From: Candidatus Bathyarchaeota archaeon
GTDB lineage: Archaea; Thermoproteota; Bathyarchaeia; JAPDIZ01
Reading direction: 5' to 3'
Assembly (NCBI GenBank): GCA_029259355.1
Contig: JAPDIZ010000002.1
Span: 124,001-188,000 of the forward strand
Length of the DNA stretch: 64,000 nt
Shown: in pieces, positions 1-6,887 of the stretch
Layout: every line of letters begins with the position of its first letter
Numbering within the stretch: position 1 is the first letter of the stretch
Made by a program: the position numbers and the translations under genes
The notes under the pieces: generated by a model
Database searches by the model: none
What the model was told of the DNA's origin: nothing
The model's input: only the letters and a program-made list of their open reading frames with translations

Positions 1-219
1 CGAGGCTTTGAGGAAGAGAGTTGGGGATTGCGCCTCCTTAGCTACGACAGCTTGGCTAAAGAAGTGGGTTTGAGATCCGTCAACATGTCGCTGCTGGGTG
101 CGGCTTTGAGGGAGCTGGACAAAGGGGTTTTGCTGAAGGCCTTGGAGACTGCGGTTAAGGAGTCTACGCTGAAGAATGCTCAGAGAGCACTTGAACTAGG
201 AGCTAAGTTGTTCGAATAG
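1..219 (+). CDS. porG: 2-oxoacid:ferredoxin oxidoreductase gamma subunit, C-terminal part
   Basis: The reading frame is open from base 1, so this is the last 72 residues of a gene that begins outside the window. The pattern NMSLLGAALRE followed by a charged helix and NAQRALELGAKLF matches the end of the gamma (domain III) subunit of archaeal pyruvate, 2-oxoisovalerate or related 2-oxoacid:ferredoxin oxidoreductases, which oxidise 2-oxoacids to acyl-CoA and reduced ferredoxin in the cytoplasm. Substrate cannot be told from this fragment. A G-rich/C-rich hairpin follows the stop, so this is probably the last gene of its operon. The family call is fairly good; the symbol is generic. Confidence 0.6.
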   Translation, partial: RGFEEESWGLRLLSYDSLAKEVGLRSVNMSLLGAALRELDKGVLLKALETAVKESTLKNAQRALELGAKLFE

Positions 220-229
220 AAGCTGAATT

Positions 230-258
230 GGGGGAAAACTTTTCCTTCTTTCTCCCCC
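230..258 (+). terminator. hairpin with T-rich loop after porG
   Basis: A GGGGGA run pairs with TCCCCC across a pyrimidine-rich segment that contains TTTT and TTCTTTCT. It lies just after the porG stop and before the cetZ promoter region, as expected for the end of a transcript. Confidence 0.45.
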
Positions 259-357
259 GCTTAAATTGGACAAATACGATTAAGCTTATTAGACTCTATC
301 GTGTGATTGTCTACGAACCACAGCAGTTGGGTTGTGGAATAGGAGAGTTGGCATAGG

Positions 358-1521
358 ATGAGGCTAGCGGTAATAGGCGTTGGCCAAGCAGGAGGACGTG
401 TCGCCGACAAGCTAGCCTACTACAACAGGAGAAGAAGAGTGAAGAACGAGATAGTGCCAGCTGCTTTCGCCGTTAACACCGCGAAGAGCGACTTGATGGG
501 GCTTCAGGAAATCCCCCTGAAGAACAGGGTCTTGATCGGGCAGGCGTGGGTCGGTGGACACGGTGTTGGATTAGACAATGAGCTGGGCGCAACCATCATG
601 GAGAAGGAGTTTAGCAAAGTAGAGCATGCCATAATCGAGCGGGGGACCTACGACGTTGACGCTTTTCTGGTAATCGCTGGATTGGGAGGGGGAACGGGCT
701 CTGGTGGAGCTCCAGTACTCGCTAGAGAGCTTAAGAAGCACTATGGCATCCCTGTATACGGTCTCGGAATACTACCCAGTATAGACGAGGGCAAGCTCCC
801 AACCTACAACGCAGCTAGAAGCCTCCTCGAGTTCTACGAATCAACGGATAGCCTCATACTCTTCGACAACGAGGCTTGGAAGGTGGAGAACAAACCCCTC
901 AACGAGGCTTACGACTACATGAACGAGGTGATGGTTAAGCCCTTCACCTACTTGCTGGAGGCTGGTGAAGTCACCGACCCCAAAACTGTAGGAACGAAAG
1001 TTCTAGACGCTTCCGACATAGTCAACACGCTAACGGGCTTCACCGTCATTGGATATACTGAGGAGAAAGTTCCTAGAAGGTTCTTCCTATCAAGCGAGCC
1101 AACCTCCATTGAGCAGTTGGATAGCGTTACCAGAACCTACACCGTGGTTGTCAACGCAGCTGGCAAGCTAACTACTCCGTGCAGAGCAGAAACTGCTAAG
1201 AAGGCATTTATGCTGCTCTGCGGACCCCCCGCCCACATGAACAGAGATGGCTTGGAGAGAGCAAGGAAGTGGCTCGAAGACCTCATCGATGGAGCAGAGG
1301 TTAGAGCAGGAGATTACCCCGTCGGCGGAGACAAGCTCATAGGCATCGTAGCGTTCTCCGGCGTCACCGACATACCTAGGGTTAAGATGATCATGAAGAT
1401 GGGTATCGAGGTTAAGAAGGAGCTAGAGGATTTGAGGAAGTTCGAGGAGAGCGAGGAGATCGACATAATCAAGTTGGGATCCCAACTGCCTAGGTTGACA
1501 AAGAAAAAGGGGGAGGATTAG
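358..1521 (+). CDS. cetZ: CetZ-family tubulin-like GTPase
   Basis: This 387-residue protein belongs to the tubulin/FtsZ superfamily. Glycine-rich loops are clear: GVGQAGGR at residues 7-14, NTAKSDLMG near 40-48 (typical of CetZ rather than FtsZ), and the tubulin signature GGGTGSGG at 110-117. A T7-like region (DASDIVNTLTG) follows in the second half. CetZ proteins polymerise with GTP and control cell shape or division at the membrane; haloarchaeal CetZ1 affects rod shape. The ATG start has GGAGAG upstream. A 63-residue two-helix membrane protein starts at the base after the stop, so the two are probably co-translated. This genome also carries cdvA/cdvB, so CetZ is less likely to be the sole divisome protein. 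Confidence 0.92.
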   Translation: MRLAVIGVGQAGGRVADKLAYYNRRRRVKNEIVPAAFAVNTAKSDLMGLQEIPLKNRVLIGQAWVGGHGVGLDNELGATIMEKEFSKVEHAIIERGTYDVDAFLVIAGLGGGTGSGGAPVLARELKKHYGIPVYGLGILPSIDEGKLPTYNAARSLLEFYESTDSLILFDNEAWKVENKPLNEAYDYMNEVMVKPFTYLLEAGEVTDPKTVGTKVLDASDIVNTLTGFTVIGYTEEKVPRRFFLSSEPTSIEQLDSVTRTYTVVVNAAGKLTTPCRAETAKKAFMLLCGPPAHMNRDGLERARKWLEDLIDGAEVRAGDYPVGGDKLIGIVAFSGVTDIPRVKMIMKMGIEVKKELEDLRKFEESEEIDIIKLGSQLPRLTKKKGED

Positions 1522-1713
1522 TTGATTAGGCTAGACCTGAGGGGCTTTCTGGCCATCGTTATGGCTTGGCTAGGAGGGCTGTTCTTCTACGCCGCTTTGG
1601 AGAGCTCTGGCGTAACTCCGAAGTGGTTTGACCCCTTGGTAGCTACGCTGCTCAGCGGCCTTCTCGCAGGCATATTCTTGGTACTCTCCATCATAGTGGC
1701 GGCATACGAGTAG
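1522..1713 (+). CDS. small two-helix membrane protein linked to cetZ
   Basis: A 63-residue ORF starting with TTG immediately after the cetZ stop codon. It has two hydrophobic segments, roughly residues 9-27 and 39-61, joined by a short polar loop (SSGVTPKWFDP) that could lie outside the cell or in the cytoplasm. I do not recognise a family. Zero-base spacing with cetZ suggests translational coupling and hence a related role, for example as a membrane partner of the CetZ polymer; that is inference. A T-rich stretch at 1758-1770 follows and could terminate the cetZ transcript. Confidence 0.6.
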   Translation: MIRLDLRGFLAIVMAWLGGLFFYAALESSGVTPKWFDPLVATLLSGLLAGIFLVLSIIVAAYE

Positions 1714-1755
1714 CTGAGCAAGCTCTGTTGGAAAAAGCTGCAGCAGATGGGTACC

Positions 1756-1770
1756 TCTCTTTTTTTCTTT
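1756..1770 (+). terminator. T-rich terminator after the cetZ unit
   Basis: Pyrimidine run with seven or more consecutive T about 45 bases after the small membrane protein gene. Oligo-T tracts end archaeal transcripts. The opposite strand also shows a T run directly after the tRNA, so the site may serve convergent transcription. Confidence 0.4.
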
Positions 1771-1780
1771 AAAAAGGAGT

Positions 1781-1890
1781 TGGTAGCCCGGGGGAGATTC
1801 GAACTCCCGTCCGCGGGTCACCCCTCTCGCGATCCAGAGCCCGCGATCCTTGGCCCACGACCCTGCGGTTGGCCGCTAGACGACCGGGCT
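1781..1890 (-). tRNA. tRNA-Gln(CUG) with two introns and encoded CCA
   Basis: On the minus strand the gene begins AGCCCGG and ends CCGGGCU-A-CCA, forming a perfect acceptor stem with the CCA encoded. The T arm is GGGAG-UUCGAAU-CUCCC, and the anticodon loop reads CUCUGGA, giving anticodon CUG. Removing 19 bases in the D loop (1850-1868) and 15 bases at the canonical 37/38 site (1819-1833) leaves a normal 76-base tRNA (CCA included) closely resembling archaeal tRNA-Gln, including the AGCGGCCAA D loop. Both introns fit a bulge-helix-bulge: GGCC/GGCC with bulges AAC and AAG for the first, and CUCU/GGGG with bulges GGA and UGA for the second. Both would be cut by the archaeal splicing endonuclease. 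Confidence 0.88.
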
Positions 1891-1916
1891 AACCAATTGG
1901 CATGGCTACACAATCA

Positions 1917-1930
1917 CCCTTAAAGCTTTT
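1917..1930 (-). promoter_or_regulatory. TATA-like box for tRNA-Gln
   Basis: On the minus strand AAGCTTTAAGG lies about 30 bases upstream of the tRNA 5' end, the normal archaeal TATA spacing. Confidence 0.5.
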
Positions 1931-1974
1931 TCTCGCCTCTGAGTGTTGAAGAAGCTGTTGGTTGTGGATCGGCT

Positions 1975-2451
1975 ATGGCGAGGAGAAGCAAGAAGTCTTG
2001 GAAGGATAAACTTGAGAAAGCTGAAGGTTACCCAAGATCGTAGACGTTCCGAAGAAGATGCAGAAGAGGCTTGGTAGAGAAAAGATACTCATCCCGCACC
2101 CAAAGGAGGTGGACAACCTCATTAAGAGGGTTGGTTGGGAAAGCTCGCTACCCAGGAGCAGATTAGGAATAAACTAGCTAAGGAGCACGGAGCAGATGCC
2201 ACGTGCCCCGATAACGACTGGAATCTTTATGCGCATAGTCGCTGAAGCAACTGAGGGAGGAGCTTCGCTCAGGAAAGGAGGAGGTAATGCCTTATTGGAG
2301 AGTCGTCGGTAGAGACGGCAGCCTAAACCCGAAGTTTCCCGGAGGAATAGAAGCTCAAGCAACTAGGCTTGAGCGTAAGGGACACGTCATCGAGTGGAAG
2401 TGAAGCAAAGCTTTCGTGAAAGACTTCGAGAAACACCTCGCTACACTATGA
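1975..2451 (+). pseudogene. decayed MGMT-family (alkyltransferase-like) gene
   Basis: No single frame is open, but conserved pieces of one protein appear in order across the three frames: MARRSKKSWKDKLEKAEG, then PKIVDVPKKMQKRLG and EKILIPHPKEVDNLIKRV, then KLATQEQIRNKLAKEHGAD, then ITTGIFMRIVAEATE, then EVMPYWRVVGRDGSLNPKF with GGIEAQATRLERKGHVIEW, and finally KDFEKHLATL after an in-frame TGA at 2401-2403. This is the roughly 155-residue archaeal MGMT family (DNA_binding_1 fold). Frame breaks fall near 2030, 2143, 2210 and 2260. At least four indels and one stop make this a pseudogene rather than a single sequencing error. The helix-turn-helix and KFPGG parts are well conserved, so decay is probably recent. 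Confidence 0.8.
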
Positions 2452-2768
2452 GTTTTTTACTCAATCGCCTCCACATCCATGAGCTTAACAGTATATAAGG
2501 GCTCAGTTGCCACATCTGTTCTCAGCCTAAGCCGCAGAGTGCTTGCGCCTCAACGCGCTTTTGACTTTTCAAACAACAATTTTCGACCACGTGCAACGTT
2601 TTGAAAAGGTTTTCTGAGGAAAAGATTTATATAGCAGTTTTGTTGGAGACTTATTCCGCTAAGGGTCTTAAGGAGCCGTTCTGATTTCAGATGAAGAGCA
2701 TTACAAACTACTTCTGGGCTCTAATGAAAGACCTAAATACAATTGACAAATGACAAAAAATACGGAGG
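2452..2768. other. intergenic region upstream of tfb
   Basis: About 317 bases without a gene. It holds a TATA-like element at 2493-2498 (TATATAAG context) with no obvious ORF behind it, and the stronger TATA box at 2626-2633 that probably drives tfb. Loose matches to C and D boxes occur between 2680 and 2730 but not in a convincing arrangement. Confidence 0.5.
2626..2633 (+). promoter_or_regulatory. TATA box of tfb
   Basis: TTTATATA preceded by a purine-rich BRE-like GAAAAGA. The predicted start of transcription near 2657 would give tfb a leader of about 110 bases, unusually long for archaeal mRNA. Confidence 0.6.
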
Positions 2769-3740
2769 ATGTCTTTACACAAAAAGGGAGGTTTGAGAAA
2801 AGTGTTGCTGAAAGAGGAGGAGAAGAAAGGAAGAGTTAGGGGTATTGAGAAGTGTCCCGAATGTGGTAGCACTCACCTTGTTCAAGATTACGACATGGGC
2901 GAAATCGTTTGCGCAGCATGTGGTCTCGTCATTAGGGAAAACATAGCTGATCAGGGCCCTGAATGGAGGGCCTTCACCAAGGAGGAGAAGGAGGGGCGTA
3001 GCAGGACAGGTGCGCCCATTTCGCTATCTGTTCATGACAAAGGCTTATCCACCGTAATCGACCGCATTAACAAAGACGCTTTCGGCAGGGAGCTTCCGCT
3101 TGAGACTAGGCTTCAGATGCTTAGGCTGAGGAAATGGCAGATAAGGGCACGCGTCCACTCCTCTATAGACAGAAACCTCGCTCAAGCCATGGCGGAGCTC
3201 GATAGGCTAGCCGACAAGACGCACATTCCACCTAGCGTCAAGGAAAAAGCTGCTCTAATATACAGGAAAGCTCTAGAGAAGGGCTTGGTTAGGGGTAGGT
3301 CCATATCTGCCATAGCCGCCGCCGCGCTATACGCTGCTTGCCGGCACAGCGAGACTCCGCGTACACTGAAAGAGGTCGCTGAAGCCAGCCTCATAAAGAG
3401 GAAAGACATAGCCCGCTGCTACAGGCTCTTGCTGAGGGAGCTCGACATACAGATGCCCATATCCGACCCAGTGAAGTACGTGTCGAAGATCGCCGCCAAA
3501 GTCGGCATAAGCGAAAAGACGCAGCGAAAAGCCATAGAGATACTTCGCGAAGCAGAGAAGAGGAAGGCTATAGCTGGTAAGGATCCCATGGGGCTCGCGG
3601 CTGCTGCGCTCTACATAGCCTGTGTCTGTGAAGGCGAGAGGAAGACGCAGAAGGATATAGCTGAAGCAGCTGGCGTAACAGAGGTTACGGTCCGCAACAG
3701 GTACAAGGGGCTTAAGGAAGCCCTCAACTTAGACGTGTAG
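2769..3740 (+). CDS. tfb: transcription initiation factor IIB (TFB)
   Basis: A 323-residue TFB, the factor that binds TBP-TATA-BRE and recruits RNA polymerase. The N-terminal zinc ribbon has Cys at 29, 32, 48 and 51 (CPEC and CAAC). The B-reader/B-linker region (DQGPEWRAFTKEEKEGRSRTG) follows, then two cyclin-like repeats, about residues 130-215 and 225-315, including KDPMGLAAAALYIACV. Length and motifs are typical. The ATG has GGAGG six bases upstream. It is transcribed alone or with the downstream MarC gene, which begins 18 bases after the stop. Confidence 0.95.
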   Translation: MSLHKKGGLRKVLLKEEEKKGRVRGIEKCPECGSTHLVQDYDMGEIVCAACGLVIRENIADQGPEWRAFTKEEKEGRSRTGAPISLSVHDKGLSTVIDRINKDAFGRELPLETRLQMLRLRKWQIRARVHSSIDRNLAQAMAELDRLADKTHIPPSVKEKAALIYRKALEKGLVRGRSISAIAAAALYAACRHSETPRTLKEVAEASLIKRKDIARCYRLLLRELDIQMPISDPVKYVSKIAAKVGISEKTQRKAIEILREAEKRKAIAGKDPMGLAAAALYIACVCEGERKTQKDIAEAAGVTEVTVRNRYKGLKEALNLDV

Positions 3741-3758
3741 GTAGGTAAGCCTCGGGGA

Positions 3759-4358
3759 ATGACCCCCGACTCCCTCCTCTACGACTTTCTGCAAGCCTTC
3801 ACCATAATCTTCGTCATACTCGATCCTTTGGGCAACATCCCGCTCTTCTTGGCGCTGACTGAGGGCATGTCCGACGAGCAGAGAGCCAAAACCTTCGACA
3901 AAGCCTCAGCGATAGCGCTGCTGCTCCTCCTAGTCTTCGCCATAACTGGTGAGAAAATCCTTTCTTGGCTTGGGATAAGCTTCGAAAGCTTCATGATAGC
4001 GGGAGGCTTCCTACTCCTAATAATCTCCATAGACATATTCAGAGGGCTTCCAAAGGAGTACGAGCATGGAGAGGACATAAGCAGCGTACCGCTGGGCACC
4101 CCTCTCCTAGCTGGCCCCGGAGCCATCACAGCGACCATTCTATCGATGAGGAGCTGGGGGTACGTAGTGACGATTGCTGCGGTTTTCTCCGCCATAGCGT
4201 GCACGTGGGCCATACTCAGGAGCTCGGAGCAGATTTATCGAAGGCTTGGCAGAAGTGGATCAAATGCTCTGAGCAGAGTTATGGGCATAATCGCCGCAGC
4301 CATAGCGGTTGAGTACATAGCGAAGGGCGTTATTGGGCTATCTACTCGCTTAGCTTGA
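3759..4358 (+). CDS. MarC/UPF0056 family membrane protein
   Basis: A 199-residue integral membrane protein with about six hydrophobic segments. The N-terminal FTIIFVILDPLGNIPLFLALT and the middle LLAGPGAITATILSM segments are hallmarks of the MarC family. The function of the family is not settled; no antibiotic role is established for archaeal members. It follows tfb closely on the same strand and its 3' end overlaps the end of the convergent glyA gene by 17 bases. The start is ATG with a weak upstream GGGG. Confidence 0.85.
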   Translation: MTPDSLLYDFLQAFTIIFVILDPLGNIPLFLALTEGMSDEQRAKTFDKASAIALLLLLVFAITGEKILSWLGISFESFMIAGGFLLLIISIDIFRGLPKEYEHGEDISSVPLGTPLLAGPGAITATILSMRSWGYVVTIAAVFSAIACTWAILRSSEQIYRRLGRSGSNALSRVMGIIAAAIAVEYIAKGVIGLSTRLA

Positions 4359-5652
4359 TGCCCAGAGCGTAGGAGAGGAAGCCCACAACCTCTTCATACT
4401 CTTCTATGTTTAGGCAGTAGTGGACTGAGGGAAACTCCCTCCTCAGCTTCTCAACGTCGCTCTTGACTTGCTCGATGGGCCTCCTACCCCTTAGCACATC
4501 GGATATAAGCTCAGCGATTCGCTCCATCTCCGCCTCCTTCATACCGTATCTGGTGACTTCTTGCGAGCCTATTCGAATGCCTGATGGAGACTCAACCATA
4601 GAGACCTTGTCCCAAGGGAGCAGGTTCTTGTTCACGATTATGTTAGCCTCCTCAAGCCTCTTAGCCGCTGAAGCTCCTCCTCCAAACCTAGTTACGTCAA
4701 CCGCTATCTGGTGGGATTCGGTGAACTCCTTGTGGGGACACAGAACCTTGAAGCCGTCTTCGTATAGGGCTTTGCCCAAAGCCTTTGCGTTTCGAACAAC
4801 CTGCTTAGCGTACTCTTTTCCAAAGAGCTTGAACTCCAGCAGCGTCACAGCCAAACTCGGAAGCCTGTGCAGGTGGTGGTTCGAGACCAAGCCTGGGAAG
4901 ATGGCTGGGCGAACTCGGCTGAAAACGTCTTCTCTGTTGGTGAAAACGATTCCTCCCTGAGGACCGGGGAAAGTTTTGTGCGTTGAAGCCGTTACTATGT
5001 CAGCACCCTCCTCTAAGGGTCTCTGAAAGCACCCCCCAGCGATAAGCCCAAGCACGTGAGCTGCGTCGTAGTGCACATACGCACCTACTTCAGAAGCTAT
5101 TTTGCTAATATCCTTGACAGGGTGGGGGAAGAGGAAGAGGCTCCCCCCCAAGGTTATGATCTTGGGCTTAGCCTTCTCAACAACCTCTGAAAGGGCTTCT
5201 AAGTCTATGTTCATGTCTTCGTGGGAAAACGGTATGTCGTGCACGACTAGACCTCTGCAGCCCGCTGCGCCGAACTCCCTAAAGCTTATGTGGCCTCCGC
5301 AAGGGACTTGAAGGCTGGCGATCGGGTCTCCGGGGCTTGCCAGCCCAAAGAAGACGGCTAGGTTGGCGAGAGCGCCAGAGATGGACCTAAGGTCCACGTA
5401 CTTAGCTCCAAACACCTCAGAAGCAAGCTTTAGGCATATATCCTCGACTTCATCGATATAAGCGGCTCCTTGGTACTCTCTATGCCAGACATCTCCCTCA
5501 GCATACCTATGCGCGAAATCTGAGATGTGCAGAGCCCTAGCTAGAGGACTCATGATGTTCTCGCTAGCTATCAGATTGATTGTGGACCTACCCCGCCACT
5601 CCTCCTGACTCCTAACCAGTTCGATGATCTTTCGCGCTAGGTCTTCAGCCAT
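4342..5652 (-). CDS. glyA: serine hydroxymethyltransferase
   Basis: A 436-residue PLP enzyme that interconverts serine and glycine while transferring a C1 unit to tetrahydropterin or an archaeal equivalent. NLIASEN (26-32) near the N-terminus, HYDAAHVLGLIAGG (194-207) with the PLP aspartate D196, and TASTHKTFPGPQGG with the Schiff-base lysine K226 are diagnostic. An upstream in-frame ATG at 5787 is not used here because the 5652 ATG has a strong GGAGGCGGAG site and begins where the family begins. In an organism with a Cdh pathway it links C1 units to serine and glycine. Confidence 0.93.
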   Translation of the reverse strand: MAEDLARKIIELVRSQEEWRGRSTINLIASENIMSPLARALHISDFAHRYAEGDVWHREYQGAAYIDEVEDICLKLASEVFGAKYVDLRSISGALANLAVFFGLASPGDPIASLQVPCGGHISFREFGAAGCRGLVVHDIPFSHEDMNIDLEALSEVVEKAKPKIITLGGSLFLFPHPVKDISKIASEVGAYVHYDAAHVLGLIAGGCFQRPLEEGADIVTASTHKTFPGPQGGIVFTNREDVFSRVRPAIFPGLVSNHHLHRLPSLAVTLLEFKLFGKEYAKQVVRNAKALGKALYEDGFKVLCPHKEFTESHQIAVDVTRFGGGASAAKRLEEANIIVNKNLLPWDKVSMVESPSGIRIGSQEVTRYGMKEAEMERIAELISDVLRGRRPIEQVKSDVEKLRREFPSVHYCLNIEEYEEVVGFLSYALGIKLSE

Positions 5653-5721
5653 AGCTCCGCCTCCACGAGCAGCATATTGTGGTGAGCATCGCTTTGAAAT
5701 AGCTTTTGACCCTGAAGACCT

Positions 5722-5736
5722 CTTTCGATAGCTTAA
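5722..5736 (-). promoter_or_regulatory. TATA-like element upstream of glyA
   Basis: The minus strand reads GTATTTAACTTAAGC about 75 bases upstream of the glyA ATG. It gives a plausible transcript start near 5700. Confidence 0.4.
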
Positions 5737-5801
5737 GTTAAATACGCAACCCATCGAAAACATATCACAAATGGATAGTTGTTGCACACAGGTGAGTGCG
5801 C

Positions 5802-6263
5802 ATGAACTTAGATGAGTTGGACAAAAGGATATTGGCTATGCTCGTTGAAAATGCTAGAAGTCCCTACTCGAGGATAGCTAGGGAAATAGGCGTAGCCGAA
5901 AGCACCGTGCTATCTCGAGTGAGGAAGATGCTCGAAGAAGGCGTGATAATAAGCTTCGAGACAAGGGTGAACCACAAGAAGCTTGGCTACCACATCTACG
6001 CATGGATAGGGCTCACCACAGACCCCGACAAGACCATAGAAGCGGCTGAGAAGATTGCTGAGGACGATCGCACGCTCGAGGTGCACGTCACCAGCGGCCC
6101 CCATAGAATAGTCGTTTCGGGGTTCTTCAAAGACTTCGAAGACTACAGCGACTTCCTAAATAAGAGGATATACCCGCTTACCGGGCTGAGGGACTTCCAC
6201 GAGTCAATAGTGATATCCACTGTCAAGCCTTCTCCAGAGAGAAAGAGGCGGTTGGTGCTCTAA
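5802..6263 (+). CDS. Lrp/AsnC family transcription regulator
   Basis: A 153-residue regulator with an N-terminal helix-turn-helix (LDELDKRILAMLVENARSPY, then AREIGVAESTVLSRVRKML) and a C-terminal ligand-binding RAM domain of alternating strands. Lrp/AsnC proteins sense amino acids and control their metabolism. It is divergent from glyA across about 150 bases, so regulation of glyA is plausible but unproven. The ATG at 5802 is six bases behind AGGTGAG; an in-frame GTG two codons earlier overlaps that site. The 3' end overlaps the next convergent gene by four bases. Confidence 0.88.
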   Translation: MNLDELDKRILAMLVENARSPYSRIAREIGVAESTVLSRVRKMLEEGVIISFETRVNHKKLGYHIYAWIGLTTDPDKTIEAAEKIAEDDRTLEVHVTSGPHRIVVSGFFKDFEDYSDFLNKRIYPLTGLRDFHESIVISTVKPSPERKRRLVL

Positions 6264-6487
6264 CCTCGCTGAGCGCTCTCCTCATCTACCTCTAGAGCAA
6301 TGGGCCCAACGTACCCGCACCTCTGGCAGTAGTAGCGTGTGGGAGTTAACCAACCATCCAGCCAGTTTGAGAGCTTAAGCTCCTCGCTACCACACCTCGG
6401 GCAGAGAACCCGCGTCTTTGTGGGTCGCGCTCTTCTCGCGCTTCTCAGAACCTCTCTGAACCCCTTCAGCAGAGCTGCAAAGCCCAT
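6260..6487 (-). CDS. small zinc-ribbon protein
   Basis: A 75-residue protein with a basic N-terminal part and one zinc ribbon: CPRC followed about 24 residues later by CQRC (YYCQRCGYVGPI). Family function unknown; such small ribbons occur in archaeal information-processing proteins. It starts one base after the aIF1 stop and is probably co-transcribed with it. Confidence 0.7.
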   Translation of the reverse strand: MGFAALLKGFREVLRSARRARPTKTRVLCPRCGSEELKLSNWLDGWLTPTRYYCQRCGYVGPIALEVDEESAQRG

Positions 6488-6796
6488 CTAATGGACCTCG
6501 ATATTGGACTCAGGGAAGCCCAGCTGAACTAGCGCCTTCTTCGCTCTCATCCTTTGATCCCCTTGGAGCTGAATCTGTCCGTTTTTAGCTGTTCCACCGC
6601 ATGCGCAGATGGACTTGAGCTTTTGAGCCAGTCGGCTTAGCTCGACGGTCTTGGGGTCTATGCCCTCTATTATGGTCATTGGCCTGCCCCACTTCCGCGT
6701 CTCAAGCCTCACCGTGATGCGCTGTTGCTCCTTGCTTATCTCTCCACAAACACACAGGTCCCTTGGAAGACCACACACCGAGCAGATGTCCGCCAT
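6488..6796 (-). CDS. translation initiation factor aIF1 (SUI1)
   Basis: A 102-residue SUI1 protein. It starts MADICSVCGLPRDLCVC, the cysteine-bearing N-terminus common in archaeal aIF1, and continues into the SUI1 fold with the motifs RKWGRPMTIIEGID and KLKSICACGGTAKNGQIQLQGD. aIF1 acts on the small ribosomal subunit in start-codon selection. A longer frame to 6847 exists, but the 6796 ATG has TAGGAGCG upstream and matches the family start. Confidence 0.93.
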   Translation of the reverse strand: MADICSVCGLPRDLCVCGEISKEQQRITVRLETRKWGRPMTIIEGIDPKTVELSRLAQKLKSICACGGTAKNGQIQLQGDQRMRAKKALVQLGFPESNIEVH

Positions 6797-6887
6797 TTTA
6801 TCGCTCCTAACCCACGACGTGTTTTTCTTCTCACCTAGTCGAAGCACTAATTATCTAGGCGGTATTTAAAGCTAATCGGGGTCTTCC

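Noticed and set aside
2488-2500. TATA-like element GTATATAAGG after the pseudogene
   Set aside because: No ORF or stable RNA structure follows on either strand; kept only as a note in the intergenic entry.
2680-2735. Possible C/D box small RNA in the tfb leader
   Set aside because: Only loose matches (CTGA, AGATGA, AATGA) with wrong spacing; no clear C and D pair.
4463-4960. Long plus-strand ORF inside glyA
   Set aside because: Antisense shadow of a highly conserved enzyme with no promoter or ribosome-binding site.
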